Assembly: GCA_964404285.1 (NCBI GenBank)
Contig: CAYOJK010000013.1
Coordinates: forward strand, 4,250-68,249
DNA length: 64,000 bases
Origin: JBASEY01 sp964404285
GTDB lineage: Bacteria > CSSED10-310
Reading direction: 5' to 3'
Under the pieces are notes generated by a model. It was not told the origin of the DNA. It saw nothing but the letters and a program-made list of their open reading frames with translations, and did no database searches. Shown here piece after piece: positions 36,847 through 46,007 of this stretch (the stretch's first letter is position 1; each line of letters opens with the position of its first letter). The translations under genes were made by a program, and so were the position numbers.

Positions 36847-38028
36847 TCAGGACGAAACTGTTCTCACTAAGCGGAAGCCCAGATTATTATACGCGTACCC
36901 CGGGTTGGCCATACTGTGAAACGCTGACCGGCAGTAACTAGCGTTCTCAACCCAACCGCCGCCCCGATGGGCGCGCTTGGAACCGGAGTCCGGGCCGATA
37001 TAGTCACTCACCACCCCGGTTGGATAATCTGCATACCAGTCCCAGCACCACTCATAGACATTCCCATGCACATCCTTCAGATTCCACGGATTCTGCTTCT
37101 TGCTTCCCACAACTTCCGTCCCACCGGGATTGTTGGCACAGTAAACACAATATTGCTCCAGCGTTGAATGCGTCCCTGGTGAGCAGTACCCACAATTATC
37201 AGAAGTGTAATTTGTCTCACTGCAGGAAAACGGACCACTTGTGCCGGCTCGGGCAAAGTATTCCCACTCCCCTTCTGTCGGCAATCGATACCCATCTGCA
37301 CTGAAATTACAATAGATTGGTTCATTCGTATAATTCGAAGCCGTCAAGGGTATCGTATATACATCATCCTTGTAATAACATTGCGTGAACCCGTTCGCCA
37401 ACGACAACAGGTTTGCAAACAACACCGACTCATACCAGGAGTTTTTCTGCACAGGATGACTCATCGTCGGGCTGTAATAGACTTCACTTGGATCGTTTGG
37501 CAATGTCTCCTGAACGCCTTGAAGATCCGCCCACATCTGACGAGAAACCTCTGTTTCCATTACGGCGATGCTTTTCGTCAAAATGTGCGTGAACTGCGGC
37601 CCTTCGTCATCCCTTCGACAAGGTTCCGTATCCGGTGATCCCTGAGTGAACGATCCAGCACGAACAAACCGCATGTTGCCGATGATCGGGTCTATGGAAT
37701 ACTCATATCCCTGAAGGGGGTCTTCGCATGCGCCCGTCCCCAACACCGTCAGAAATATCATCTGAGCGTCCGCCGACGTTACACTGCCGCTGCCATTGCA
37801 GTCCGCCGCGCATTCCTCTTCATAAGTCGGCGAATACTGACCCAACGTAATGAAAAACGCCAGTTGAGCATCCGCAGCGGTTAGCAAACCATCCAGGTTT
37901 ACATCGCCGTGATTGATGCAATCTGACACAACCGATCGAGCGGCAAATCCCGAATAACACGTAAACACAATAACCATGCAAACTATCAATGTTGTCATTA
38001 TAATTGTATGAATTCCTGACTGTTTCAT
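36847..38028 (-). CDS. Secreted dockerin-like + FGE/SUMF1 variable protein 1
   Basis: 393 residues from the ATG at 38028 (AGGAGG upstream). An ATG seven codons earlier lies before the ribosome binding site. Signal peptide about 1-29; dockerin-like pair of EF-hand loops about 37-95 (GDVNLDGLLTAADAQLAFF and DCNGSGSVTSADAQMIFL). The FGE/SUMF1 module (about 105-393) contains GNMRFVRAGSFTQGSPDTEP, METEVSRQMWADL, GYRLPTEGEWEYFARAGT and DVHGNVYEWCWDWY. It ends in the variable segment and GFRLVR. Unlike its relatives it has no Pro/Thr linker. The module has the C-type-lectin fold used for display by DGR proteins. Enzymatic formylglycine formation is doubtful, since only one Cys remains near the end. 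First member of the nine-gene array. Confidence 0.85.
   Translation of the reverse strand: MKQSGIHTIIMTTLIVCMVIVFTCYSGFAARSVVSDCINHGDVNLDGLLTAADAQLAFFITLGQYSPTYEEECAADCNGSGSVTSADAQMIFLTVLGTGACEDPLQGYEYSIDPIIGNMRFVRAGSFTQGSPDTEPCRRDDEGPQFTHILTKSIAVMETEVSRQMWADLQGVQETLPNDPSEVYYSPTMSHPVQKNSWYESVLFANLLSLANGFTQCYYKDDVYTIPLTASNYTNEPIYCNFSADGYRLPTEGEWEYFARAGTSGPFSCSETNYTSDNCGYCSPGTHSTLEQYCVYCANNPGGTEVVGSKKQNPWNLKDVHGNVYEWCWDWYADYPTGVVSDYIGPDSGSKRAHRGGGWVENASYCRSAFHSMANPGYAYNNLGFRLVRTVSS
36871..36981 (-). other. DGR-type variable region, gene 1
   Basis: 37 codons ending GGC TTC CGC. Variable codons mostly end in C or T (CAT, GTT, AAC, TAC, GCC, AAC, TAC, TAT, AAT, AAT) between invariant blocks CGG GGC GGC and TGC CGG TCA. 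The 3' hairpin (36849-36864) has one G-T wobble. Confidence 0.75.
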
Positions 38029-38049
38029 TGGAAATACCTCCTCGTCCAC

Positions 38050-38333
38050 AACCTTTTAACAAACTCTTTAACGCAATTATAATACAACAAATATTATTCA
38101 AAAAGAAAACTATTTACGACTTTTTTTTCCAGTTTCATCCGTGTCAATAAGTGCGAGACCGGCGGTGTTGTGCCAACGAAACAAGCGCTTACAGTGCCCG
38201 GAGAGGGTGTATAGGCGGTTCGCTGGCTATACTTGCGTCAGTATTTCAGTTTTTTCCACGTAGTATTCAAAAAGAAATTTCATTGTGATAGCATCTCTTT
38301 TGTTTCTCACTGATCATGGAAAGGATGAAGGCG
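38050..38333. other. Spacer before the ATPase-helicase operon
   Basis: About 280 bases, AT-rich near gene 1 (its promoter region), then a stretch with GCCCGGAGAGGGTGTATAGG that also occurs, diverged, after the operon (42898-42917). This hints at flanking repeats around the inserted operon. Confidence 0.45.
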
Positions 38334-39119
38334 ATGAGTAGATTTGAAGAAGCGATACAAAAAACGCAACAGGATATTGAAACAGCTATCACGGCAGCAA
38401 AAGCGACATTAACCTCTTTGAAACGCGCCGGAAAAAGCGTAACAACCGGTGATATCCGGCAGCTTTCCCGGCAGTTTGAGGCCACGGAAGCAGCGTTGGC
38501 AAAACTTAGTGATTGCGTTCGCAAAGTTGAGGAGGGATGGGAATTTGATGTAGACTCCTATTTTTCCGATGGTGAATTTATTGATGACGTAATTGCCGAA
38601 GCCGGGAAACGCGGCGTATCAATACATGAAATGGATGGTCGTTTGTTTTGTTATCCTTGTATTTTGAAGCCGTTATCATCTGAATACGCGGTAATGATTG
38701 ACAAGAAACGTGAGAAACGGGTTCGCCCTTCATACTTAGCTGACTTACTTCATGCGCTTCAAAACAAGCCGGTCAAGTTTCGTCCGGAAGCGTTTCTTGA
38801 GAGTCTGTATTCCGGATATCAAATTCTCGTGGAGCAAAAGCACGGGAAGAAGCACATGCCTGGGCATGAGATACCGCTAGTTGACATATACAAGCTTCTG
38901 ATCCTTCTTCCCGGACAGAACCGTGAATATTCACGGCAGGAATTTGCCCGGGATATATATCTTCTGGATAAAAGTCATATTATTGTAACCAAAGACAATT
39001 CCAGAATATTGTTTCAGGGGAGCACTGGAACCCGGTCACCCACAAGATGTCTTCGTATTATCACTCGAGAAGGCGCTGAACAGGTTTATTTTTCGATTTC
39101 GTTTGTAAAAAACGATTAG
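38334..39119 (+). CDS. Unknown coiled-coil protein, first gene of the DUF2791-like ATPase/SNF2 operon
   Basis: 261 residues from the ATG at 38334, chosen because AAAGGA lies eight bases upstream; ATGs at 38316 and 38325 overlap that site. Residues ~1-70 are strongly helical and charged (EEAIQKTQQDIETAITAAKA), a likely coiled coil. The rest is a compact domain with IPLVDIYKLLILLPGQNR, YSRQEFARDIYLLDKS and a STGTR motif near the end. I do not recognise a named family, although this wording looks conserved enough for a standard partner. It is 13 bases upstream of the ATPase. Probable adaptor or sensor of that system. Confidence 0.75.
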   Translation: MSRFEEAIQKTQQDIETAITAAKATLTSLKRAGKSVTTGDIRQLSRQFEATEAALAKLSDCVRKVEEGWEFDVDSYFSDGEFIDDVIAEAGKRGVSIHEMDGRLFCYPCILKPLSSEYAVMIDKKREKRVRPSYLADLLHALQNKPVKFRPEAFLESLYSGYQILVEQKHGKKHMPGHEIPLVDIYKLLILLPGQNREYSRQEFARDIYLLDKSHIIVTKDNSRILFQGSTGTRSPTRCLRIITREGAEQVYFSISFVKND

Positions 39120-39132
39120 GGGAGATATCGGT

Positions 39133-41433
39133 ATGTATATTCGGCCTGAGACATGGATTGAAGTGATTGATCAAGAGTATCTTTCCCGTCTGGTTTTATC
39201 CGGCGGGAGCGCAGTCAAGTTTGCGGCGCTTCTTGAAAATGTCAGAGCGTCGGATGTGGGCAGGCGATTGCGTGACAAGGCTGAATCACGTGGTTACCAG
39301 TTTGCGTTTGTTTCTTCGGAAACGACTCGCATTCACATGATTGAACAATTGTTTTTCGCCGTATCGCGTCAGATAGACTGGCATTCCATGGCCTGTGACC
39401 TGATTCGAAAGCTGATTATTGCAAATGGATATGTCTGGTCAAACGATCTTGTGACGACATCGCACTTTGCCGGCCAAACGATATCTCTTGATAAACTGGC
39501 TGAAATCAACAACCGTGTTCCTGTTGAATTTCGTCGTGATATTCATATCTGGATTGAACAGGCTCTGTATCAACGCAAGGATATGGCGCTTGATTTTCGA
39601 ATAGCCATGATACGATTGTGCGCCTCAAGACTGGATGCGGATCACAACTCGTTTACATCTGCAGTATCGGAATCAATTCTCGCCTGGCTCACCGGCGAAC
39701 TCCGAAGGATATCAGAATTGAAAGCCGCTTTGATTTATCGGAAAATCACCCGCAACAATGCTCGCAATATGCTGAATTCCCTCTCTGTATTCATTAAAAT
39801 GACAGGAGCTTCCGGCCTTGTTCTGCACCTGGATATCTCGCAGTATCTTCGTTCGAGACGTTCAGATATTCCAGTCGGAACACTCTATTTTACCAAAGCC
39901 GCGGTCATGGATATGTATGAAGTGATCCGACAATTGATTGACGGAACGGATAGACAACAGCGCTGTCTGACATTGATAACCGCACCACTGACGCTGATTC
40001 AGGATGACAAACGAGGACTCAACATATATCAGGCCCTACGCGACAGAGTCATGGATGATGTGCATGACCGGAATCGCGCCAATCCATTGGCTGCTCTTGC
40101 CCGGCTGGCATTTTGCGGTGAACCGACGGCAATTCGGGCGTTGTCGTCCGCCTTGTCACCTGCCGATTATGACGAAAATATCCTGCATTGCATGCGCGCT
40201 GTCGAAGCGCTCCGTTGCGGCATTCCAAATGAAGATGCCGTCAGGAAATTGTGCTCGTTTCAACCCCATATTCACAAACGTTTTGAGCAACAGCTCCAGC
40301 GATTGGTAGAGCATCCCCAACAGCAATCACCGGGAATGATTGTTGCCGGCGGATTTGGAGGCGGAAAATCACATCTGCTGCAATACCTTCAAATGGATGC
40401 TTTGAAGCGTGGATTTGTTTGCAGCAAAATTGTAATCAGCAAAGAAACTCCGCTTTTTGATCCGGTCAAACTGTTCGCTGCCGCGATGAGCAATCTGCGC
40501 CTGCCGGACAATCATTGCAATGATTTGAACACAGTTGCAGACCGTCTTGATCCCGGTTCCGACCGTTTCAAAACTTTCAAGACATGGTTAAAATCGGAAC
40601 GGAACGCCATGAACGAGCAATTCGCCGCCACATTGTTTTTGTTTGAACGATGCCGCGCGGATACCGAGTATATCGACCGGATAATGCGATTCTGGAGCGG
40701 TGACAAACTTCTTCTGAGTGAAATCAAACGACCCTTGAAACAACTGGGCGAGCTTCAATCTTTTCATTTTGAAAGAGTGAATCAACAGGATTTAGCGCTT
40801 CAGCGGTTCAGGTTTGCCGCACAATTGATGATTGCCGCCGGATATCAAGGCTGGGCGCTGCTTTTGGATGAAGCCGAGCTAATCGGAAGATACTCACTGT
40901 TGCAACGCGCCCGGTCTTATGGCCGGATGGCGCTTCTGCTGGGTGGAATTTCAGACTTCTCATTTGAGGGATCAACATCCGTTATCGCCATCACCGACGA
41001 TTTTCAAAGCGCTGTCATAGATGAAAAAAATGATCTGGAAAAAGTTCCGAACCGCCTTCTGGCCCGTGACACTGAGTCCGATCGCTTACTGGCCGGCATC
41101 ACGGAGCGTTGCATGCTGAGTATTCAACAAGACAGGGTTATGCTGCGACCTCCGGACAACGATGTTATAAACCGAGCACGGGAACAGCTTCGTGACATCT
41201 ATCGAACAGCCTATAATTGGATGCCCACAAAAATCGCTCCAGGCGACTATCTGTCATCGACACGTATGCGCCATTTTATCAAACGATGGATCACAGAATG
41301 GGATTTGAATCGGTTCTATCCCGACTATATTCCTGACATAACCGCTGATGAATTCACAACTGTTTACTCGGAAAACCGCGAATTAGAATCCCCGTCGGAA
41401 GATGCCGGTTCTGATGACGACTATGCGGTCTGA
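39133..41433 (+). CDS. BREX-type (DUF2791/BrxD-like) P-loop ATPase
   Basis: 766 residues. The N-terminus (RPETWIEVIDQEYLSRLVLS, then GGSAVKFAAL, and THIHMIEQLFF-like wording) matches the style of DUF2791-related ATPases. Walker A is GGFGGGKSH (406-414), preceded by a ~390-residue helical domain. Walker B is WALLLDEAEL (574-583). An Arg-rich C-terminal region (GITERCMLSIQQDRVM) follows. AAA-like ATPases of this group power BREX and related phage-defence complexes. GGGGAGAT precedes the ATG. The 3' end overlaps the helicase start by about 30 bases, so the products are probably made together. Confidence 0.8.
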   Translation: MYIRPETWIEVIDQEYLSRLVLSGGSAVKFAALLENVRASDVGRRLRDKAESRGYQFAFVSSETTRIHMIEQLFFAVSRQIDWHSMACDLIRKLIIANGYVWSNDLVTTSHFAGQTISLDKLAEINNRVPVEFRRDIHIWIEQALYQRKDMALDFRIAMIRLCASRLDADHNSFTSAVSESILAWLTGELRRISELKAALIYRKITRNNARNMLNSLSVFIKMTGASGLVLHLDISQYLRSRRSDIPVGTLYFTKAAVMDMYEVIRQLIDGTDRQQRCLTLITAPLTLIQDDKRGLNIYQALRDRVMDDVHDRNRANPLAALARLAFCGEPTAIRALSSALSPADYDENILHCMRAVEALRCGIPNEDAVRKLCSFQPHIHKRFEQQLQRLVEHPQQQSPGMIVAGGFGGGKSHLLQYLQMDALKRGFVCSKIVISKETPLFDPVKLFAAAMSNLRLPDNHCNDLNTVADRLDPGSDRFKTFKTWLKSERNAMNEQFAATLFLFERCRADTEYIDRIMRFWSGDKLLLSEIKRPLKQLGELQSFHFERVNQQDLALQRFRFAAQLMIAAGYQGWALLLDEAELIGRYSLLQRARSYGRMALLLGGISDFSFEGSTSVIAITDDFQSAVIDEKNDLEKVPNRLLARDTESDRLLAGITERCMLSIQQDRVMLRPPDNDVINRAREQLRDIYRTAYNWMPTKIAPGDYLSSTRMRHFIKRWITEWDLNRFYPDYIPDITADEFTTVYSENRELESPSEDAGSDDDYAV

Positions 41434-42850
41434 TTTGCCTTCACTGAAAAATGAAATAGCGATTTTGCATCGCAACTATGCGTGGCCTGGCGAGTTTTTT
41501 CCGTATCAACTTGAAGGCATATTTGCTCTGCTGACGCATGAAGCGCTTCTCCTTGCTGACGATATGGGGCTTGGAAAGACCATTCAGATGATTGCAGCGC
41601 TCCGAATCATGCTGAACCGAGGGATGATACGACATGCTCTGATTATTGTCCCTTCGGGTCTGGTGCGTCAATGGCGGCGTGAGTTGCGGGCATGGTCTCC
41701 TGAAATCCACGTATCAACCGTATCCGGTGCGCCGTCAGACAGGAGTTGGATGTGGCGAGTCCCGGCACAGATATTTCTGACAAGTTATGACACATTCCGG
41801 CAGGATTTCAGCTTTCATCGCCAAGGAATGCTTTCCGAACGTTTATGGGATGCCGTGGTTCTTGATGAAGCGCAGAAAATCAAAAATCGAGACACGGCCA
41901 TCTGCGCCAAATGCATGCAAATATACCGGAAACGAGTGTATGCGCTTACCGGAACGCCGCTTGAAAATCATATCGGCGAACTCCACACTATCCTGAGTTT
42001 TCTGGCCCCGTATTACCCAGAAAAGCCCCGATTGAGCGTTCACGGATCGATGCGTGCCGCACCGCTTGAGACATACCTGACCGATATCCATGAAACCAGG
42101 CAGCTCAGACGAAAAAAACACGATGTGCTGACACAATTGCCGCCAAAAAATCACCATGATGTATACCTAGAACTACCTCAAAGACAGCGTAACGCCTATA
42201 CAAAAGCGTGGAAAAAAGGCGTTATGGAACTCCGGAACAGACCCAGAATTCTCATCACACATATTCTGGCGCTCATCCTGCGTCTGAAACAGATATGCAA
42301 TGCCTGCCCAGAAACCGGTCAATCCGCCAAGTTCAGTGATCTTGAAATGCGCATCACGCAACTGACGGCAGCCGGACACCGTGCCATTGTGTTTTCGCAG
42401 TTCAGTGATGAACATTTCGGGTGTCATGCAATCGCCCGAACATTGAAACAATTCCGGCCACTGGTCTATACCGGAGCCCTTACGCCCGGTATGAAAGAAG
42501 ATGTGATCAAGCGTTTCAGAACACACCCTGAACACAAAATTCTGCTTCTGTCGCTTCGAGCGGGTGGTCTTGGATTGAATCTTCAGGAAGCAAACTATGT
42601 GTTTCATGTAGACCGCTGGTGGAATCCCGCAGTCGAAAACCAGGCCGAAGACCGGTCACATCGCATGGGTCAACGGCTACCCGTACATGTGTTCCGCTAT
42701 CTTATCGCCGACAGTATCGAAGAACATATCAACGATATTCTGATTGAAAAACGCGCGCTGTTCAAATCCGTTGTTGATGATGTGTCACTGGATATGAAGC
42801 ATCTATTTACTAAAGAAGAACTACTCAAAATTCTTGAGATTGATATTTGA
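41402..42850 (+). CDS. Compact SNF2-family helicase/translocase
   Basis: 482 residues from ATG 41402 (ATGs at 41414 and 41423 are alternatives). Motif I is LLADDMGLGKT (50-60), motif II VVLDEAQKI (about 151-159), motif III ALTGTPLENH, motif V LLSLRAGGLGLNL and motif VI NQAEDRSHRMGQ. It is a minimal SNF2 engine with no SWIM or other accessory domain, about half the length of usual bacterial Swi2/Snf2 proteins. It translocates on double-stranded DNA. Overlap with the ATPase gene makes a functional pair likely, as in defence islands. Confidence 0.88.
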   Translation: MPVLMTTMRSDLPSLKNEIAILHRNYAWPGEFFPYQLEGIFALLTHEALLLADDMGLGKTIQMIAALRIMLNRGMIRHALIIVPSGLVRQWRRELRAWSPEIHVSTVSGAPSDRSWMWRVPAQIFLTSYDTFRQDFSFHRQGMLSERLWDAVVLDEAQKIKNRDTAICAKCMQIYRKRVYALTGTPLENHIGELHTILSFLAPYYPEKPRLSVHGSMRAAPLETYLTDIHETRQLRRKKHDVLTQLPPKNHHDVYLELPQRQRNAYTKAWKKGVMELRNRPRILITHILALILRLKQICNACPETGQSAKFSDLEMRITQLTAAGHRAIVFSQFSDEHFGCHAIARTLKQFRPLVYTGALTPGMKEDVIKRFRTHPEHKILLLSLRAGGLGLNLQEANYVFHVDRWWNPAVENQAEDRSHRMGQRLPVHVFRYLIADSIEEHINDILIEKRALFKSVVDDVSLDMKHLFTKEELLKILEIDI

Positions 42851-43509
42851 CATTTCCCTCTGTGTCAATATGTGGGAGCGAAGCGAGCGTTTACAGTGCC
42901 CGTCGAGGGTGTAGGGGCGATTCGCGAATCGCCCTCGACCTCATCCCCGAGACTTGAGACAAGTGGGTAGCGCTGGACTAACTCTGTTGGGGACAGACTT
43001 CCAATTTAATGGACTAACTCTGTTGGGGACAGACTTCCAATTTAATGGACTAACTCTGTTGGGGACAGACTTCCAATTTAAAATCCTATCATTGATCGAG
43101 ACCTTATTGGCGTCCATTCGTGGTTCTCCCCCAAAAACTATAAATACTGAAATCCAACACTTGGAAATTGGTTATTGGATATTGACTTTGCATTCTCAAT
43201 GATTGTTTGAACACGATTACAAAGATTACAGGATGGGCAGGATTAGATTACGAAATAAACAAGGTTTTCAGTGGGTTCTTGGTTTCTGGTTAGGTTTTTC
43301 GATTCATTTTAATTCGAGGGATTTCTAAATCTAACTCAAAAATTAAAGGGTTAAAAATCTAACTCTTAAAAAAACAGACGATGATTGCTGAATAACATTT
43401 TATTGGTTTTAAAACCTTATTCGCGTTCATTCGCGTTCATTAGCGGTTAAATAAAAGAGCATTCATCAACCACTCCATACGATGGCGGCCCGGTTCTGGA
43501 GAGCACATA
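42851..43509. repeat. Repeat cluster with a triplicated 36-bp unit
   Basis: Three tandem copies of a 36-bp unit at 42975-43080, each containing GGACTAACTCTGTT and GGGGACAGACTTCC. Further right are CCTTATTGGCGTCCATTCG, ACACGATTACAAAGATTACA and the CATTCGCGTTCATT motifs that recur after most FGE-like genes. No gene. Confidence 0.8.
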
Positions 43510-44910
43510 TCAGAACACAACTGTTCTCACCAAGCGGAAGCCCATGTTGTTGTGCGGGTACGACGGGCCGAACTGGAGGCGATACCCAGACCGGCAGCCC
43601 TTAGCGTCGCTGACTGAACAGCCGCTCCGGCCGACGCGGTTGTAACCGGAGTCCGGGCCGACATAGTCGGTCACCGTGCCCGTTGGATAAGAATTATTAA
43701 ACCAGTCCCAGCACCACTCCCAGACATTCCCGTGGACATCCTTCAGATTCCAGGGATTCGGCAGCTTGCTTCCCACAACTTCTGTCCTACCAGGATTGTT
43801 GGCACGGTAAACACAATACTGTTCCAAAATTGGATGCGTCCCTGGTGTGAAGACCTCACAATTATCGTCATTATAATTGGGTTCATCACACGAAAACGGA
43901 CCACTTGTGCCAGCTCGCGTGAAGTATTCCCATTCCCCTTCTGTCGGCAATCGATACCCGTCCGCATTGAAATTACAATAGATTGGTTCAGTCGCATAAT
44001 TTTCATCTGTCACCGGTGTCGTATAGTCGGCATCCTTGTAATAACACTGCGTGAAACCGTTCTGCAACGACAACAGATTCGCAAACAACAACGACTCAAA
44101 CCAGGCGCATTTCTGCACAGGATGACTCTTCGTCGGGCTTGTACTCGTCTGGCTTGGATCGTTTGGCAATGTTGCTTGATAGCCTTGAAGGTCCGCCCAC
44201 ATTTGACGGGAAATCTCTGTTTCCATCACCGCGAGGTGCCTTGTCAAAATGTGCGTAAACTGCACCCCCTCACCCTCCCATCGACAGGGTTCCGTATCAG
44301 GTGATCCCTGCGTGAACATTCCGGCGGGCACAAACCGCATGTTTCCCACAATCGGGTCTGTGGCTAACAAATCACCGGGCGGAAAAGGCGGGGTCGGAGT
44401 CGGGCTTGGTGTGATAGTGGGAGTCGAAGTCGGGGCTGTGGGCGCACTGGTCGGCACAGGGGTTGGGGTCCACTTGTGAGCGGAATCAAACCAAAAATCC
44501 TGGTAATCATAGTTCCACGTCTCCATGTCCAGAAACCAAGCGCCCCAGAAAACCATCGGCCCGAAGGGAATGAATTCATCGATATTCTCGAAATCAAACT
44601 CAAGGAAAATCACATGGGATTCATCAGGGTGAATATCATGAATTTCAAAATCCACCTCCTCTGAGAATGACGGCCAGAAGAAATATTCACCCAGCGCTTC
44701 AAGAATACCGAAGATAGCCGCATCTGACGCCATCGGACCCCAATTTTTCATGTAAAGCTCGGCTTTGAAATGGTCGAATGAAATGAACCCGCCATCATTC
44801 AAACGCATCTCGACATCGATGTCGACAACAGCGCATGCCGACGGCAGCCAACACCACATCAGGACACTTGAAAGGATCAACGTTTTGATCCGCCAATCAA
44901 AGTTTTTCAT
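43510..44910 (-). CDS. Secreted beta-domain + FGE/SUMF1 variable protein 2
   Basis: 466 residues. Signal peptide about 1-27 (TLILSSVLMWCWLPSACA). Residues ~28-150 form a beta-rich domain (VEMRLNDGGFISFDHFKAEL, EYFFWPSFSEEVDFEIHDIH, PFGPMVFWGAWFLDMETWNY) in place of the dockerin. A Pro/Thr linker spans about 150-180. The FGE module runs to the end (GYRLPTEGEWEYFTRAGT, DVHGNVWEWCWDWF, GFRLVRTVVF). GAGGAG lies upstream. The N-domain resembles the last domain of the Kelch protein at 32424, which suggests a shared surface-attachment role. The gene has its own spacer on both sides and is probably transcribed alone. Confidence 0.85.
   Translation of the reverse strand: MKNFDWRIKTLILSSVLMWCWLPSACAVVDIDVEMRLNDGGFISFDHFKAELYMKNWGPMASDAAIFGILEALGEYFFWPSFSEEVDFEIHDIHPDESHVIFLEFDFENIDEFIPFGPMVFWGAWFLDMETWNYDYQDFWFDSAHKWTPTPVPTSAPTAPTSTPTITPSPTPTPPFPPGDLLATDPIVGNMRFVPAGMFTQGSPDTEPCRWEGEGVQFTHILTRHLAVMETEISRQMWADLQGYQATLPNDPSQTSTSPTKSHPVQKCAWFESLLFANLLSLQNGFTQCYYKDADYTTPVTDENYATEPIYCNFNADGYRLPTEGEWEYFTRAGTSGPFSCDEPNYNDDNCEVFTPGTHPILEQYCVYRANNPGRTEVVGSKLPNPWNLKDVHGNVWEWCWDWFNNSYPTGTVTDYVGPDSGYNRVGRSGCSVSDAKGCRSGYRLQFGPSYPHNNMGFRLVRTVVF
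43512..43527 (-). other. 3' hairpin of variable region, gene 2
   Basis: Perfect stem AGAAC/GTTCT with a 6-base loop, overlapping the stop codon. One of five intact copies. Confidence 0.6.
43534..43644 (-). other. DGR-type variable region, gene 2
   Basis: 37 codons ending GGC TTC CGC. The segment includes TAC AAC, then GGC, GTC AGC GAC, and CTC CAG TTC GGC, and ends CAC AAC AAC ATG. Third bases match the other cassettes at most varying codons. Confidence 0.75.
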
Positions 44911-46007
44911 AATTAATAAACTCCTCTTGCCTTGAACGACTGATGATTAAAGAAATGCCGAGCATTATCAGAGAATGACCTTACCTTTTTGAAAAAACTA
45001 TCCTTTAACAAACGACTCTTTCCCTCAACATTTCAAAGAATACAACACTTGTGTTTATTATTTCACAACTCAAAAAATTATCAAGAGCGAAAAAGTCTCA
45101 ATTTGACTTGTAACCATTTTAAAATCCCTCTGGCTTCAGGTAAAACACCCGCTGGAACATTGAGATCGCGCGTTCAATCCCCTGCTTCCCCATTGCTGGA
45201 GAAGGGATCGCGGGATGAGGTCTAAGCTCGGAAATGGCCAGTGAATAAGGTCTCTCAGGGTGATGCCTTACAAGATCGGGAGAAGGATCATGCCTATAAA
45301 AAATTCAGGATTGCGTTTTCAAGTCCGAGATTAAATCTGCGACAGGCGTTGACCATCTGGGATCGCGTCGGATTTTGGAAGTCTGTCCCCCGAAATGTCC
45401 CCGAATTTACTTTCAACGACTTACAGAATTACGGATGTTGATTTTGGAAGTCTGTCCCCCGAAATGTCCCCGAATTTACTTTCAACGACTTACAGAATTA
45501 CGGATGTTTGTTCCTCAAATTGCCAAAGAAGAGATAGGGGCGGTTCGCGGATCGCCTTCGACCTCATCCCCAAAACTTAAGACAAGTAGGTAGCGCTGGA
45601 CAGACCAAGTTGGGGACAGACTTCCAATTTAATCGTTGATCGAGACCTTATTGGCGTTCATTCGTGCTTCTTCCCCAGAAACTATAAATACTGAAATCCA
45701 ACACTTGGAAATTGGTTATTGGAAATTGGACATTGCATTCTCAATGATTGTTTGAACACGATTACAAAAATTACAAAGATGGGCAGGATTAGATTACGAG
45801 ACAGACGAAGATTGTTGAATAACATTTTATTGGTTTTAAAACCTTATTCGCGTTCATTCGCGGTTAATAAAAACAGCATTCCTCGATAGCGGCGCATAAC
45901 AGCGTCCGGTTTCGCCCTGATTCCCGATTGCGATGCCGGGGGCTAGCGCCCCCTTTCGGCATTCGCATCGTCAATCTGAGGACGAAACCGGTTCTCGAGA
46001 GCACACA
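44911..46007. repeat. Long repeat spacer with a tandem 69-bp duplication
   Basis: A 69-bp unit is repeated at 45371-45439 and 45440-45508 (GGAAGTCTGTCCCCCGAAAT, then ATTTACTTTCAACGACTTAC). An interspersed element lies near 45612. From about 45650 begins the left end of a 2.3-kb segmental duplication shared with 55172-57449. Short frames here are products of the repeats. AT-rich sequence at 44950-45100 is probably the promoter region of gene 2. Confidence 0.75.
45938..45953. other. GC-rich hairpin downstream of gene 3
   Basis: GGGGGC/GCCCCC with a 4-base loop (TAGC), 55 bases beyond the gene 3 stop codon. Counterparts are at 48239-48252 and 55484-55497, with the same stem and different loops. 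Confidence 0.55.

Noticed and set aside
42975..43080. CRISPR array
   Set aside because: Only three directly abutting 36-bp copies with no unique spacers and no cas genes.
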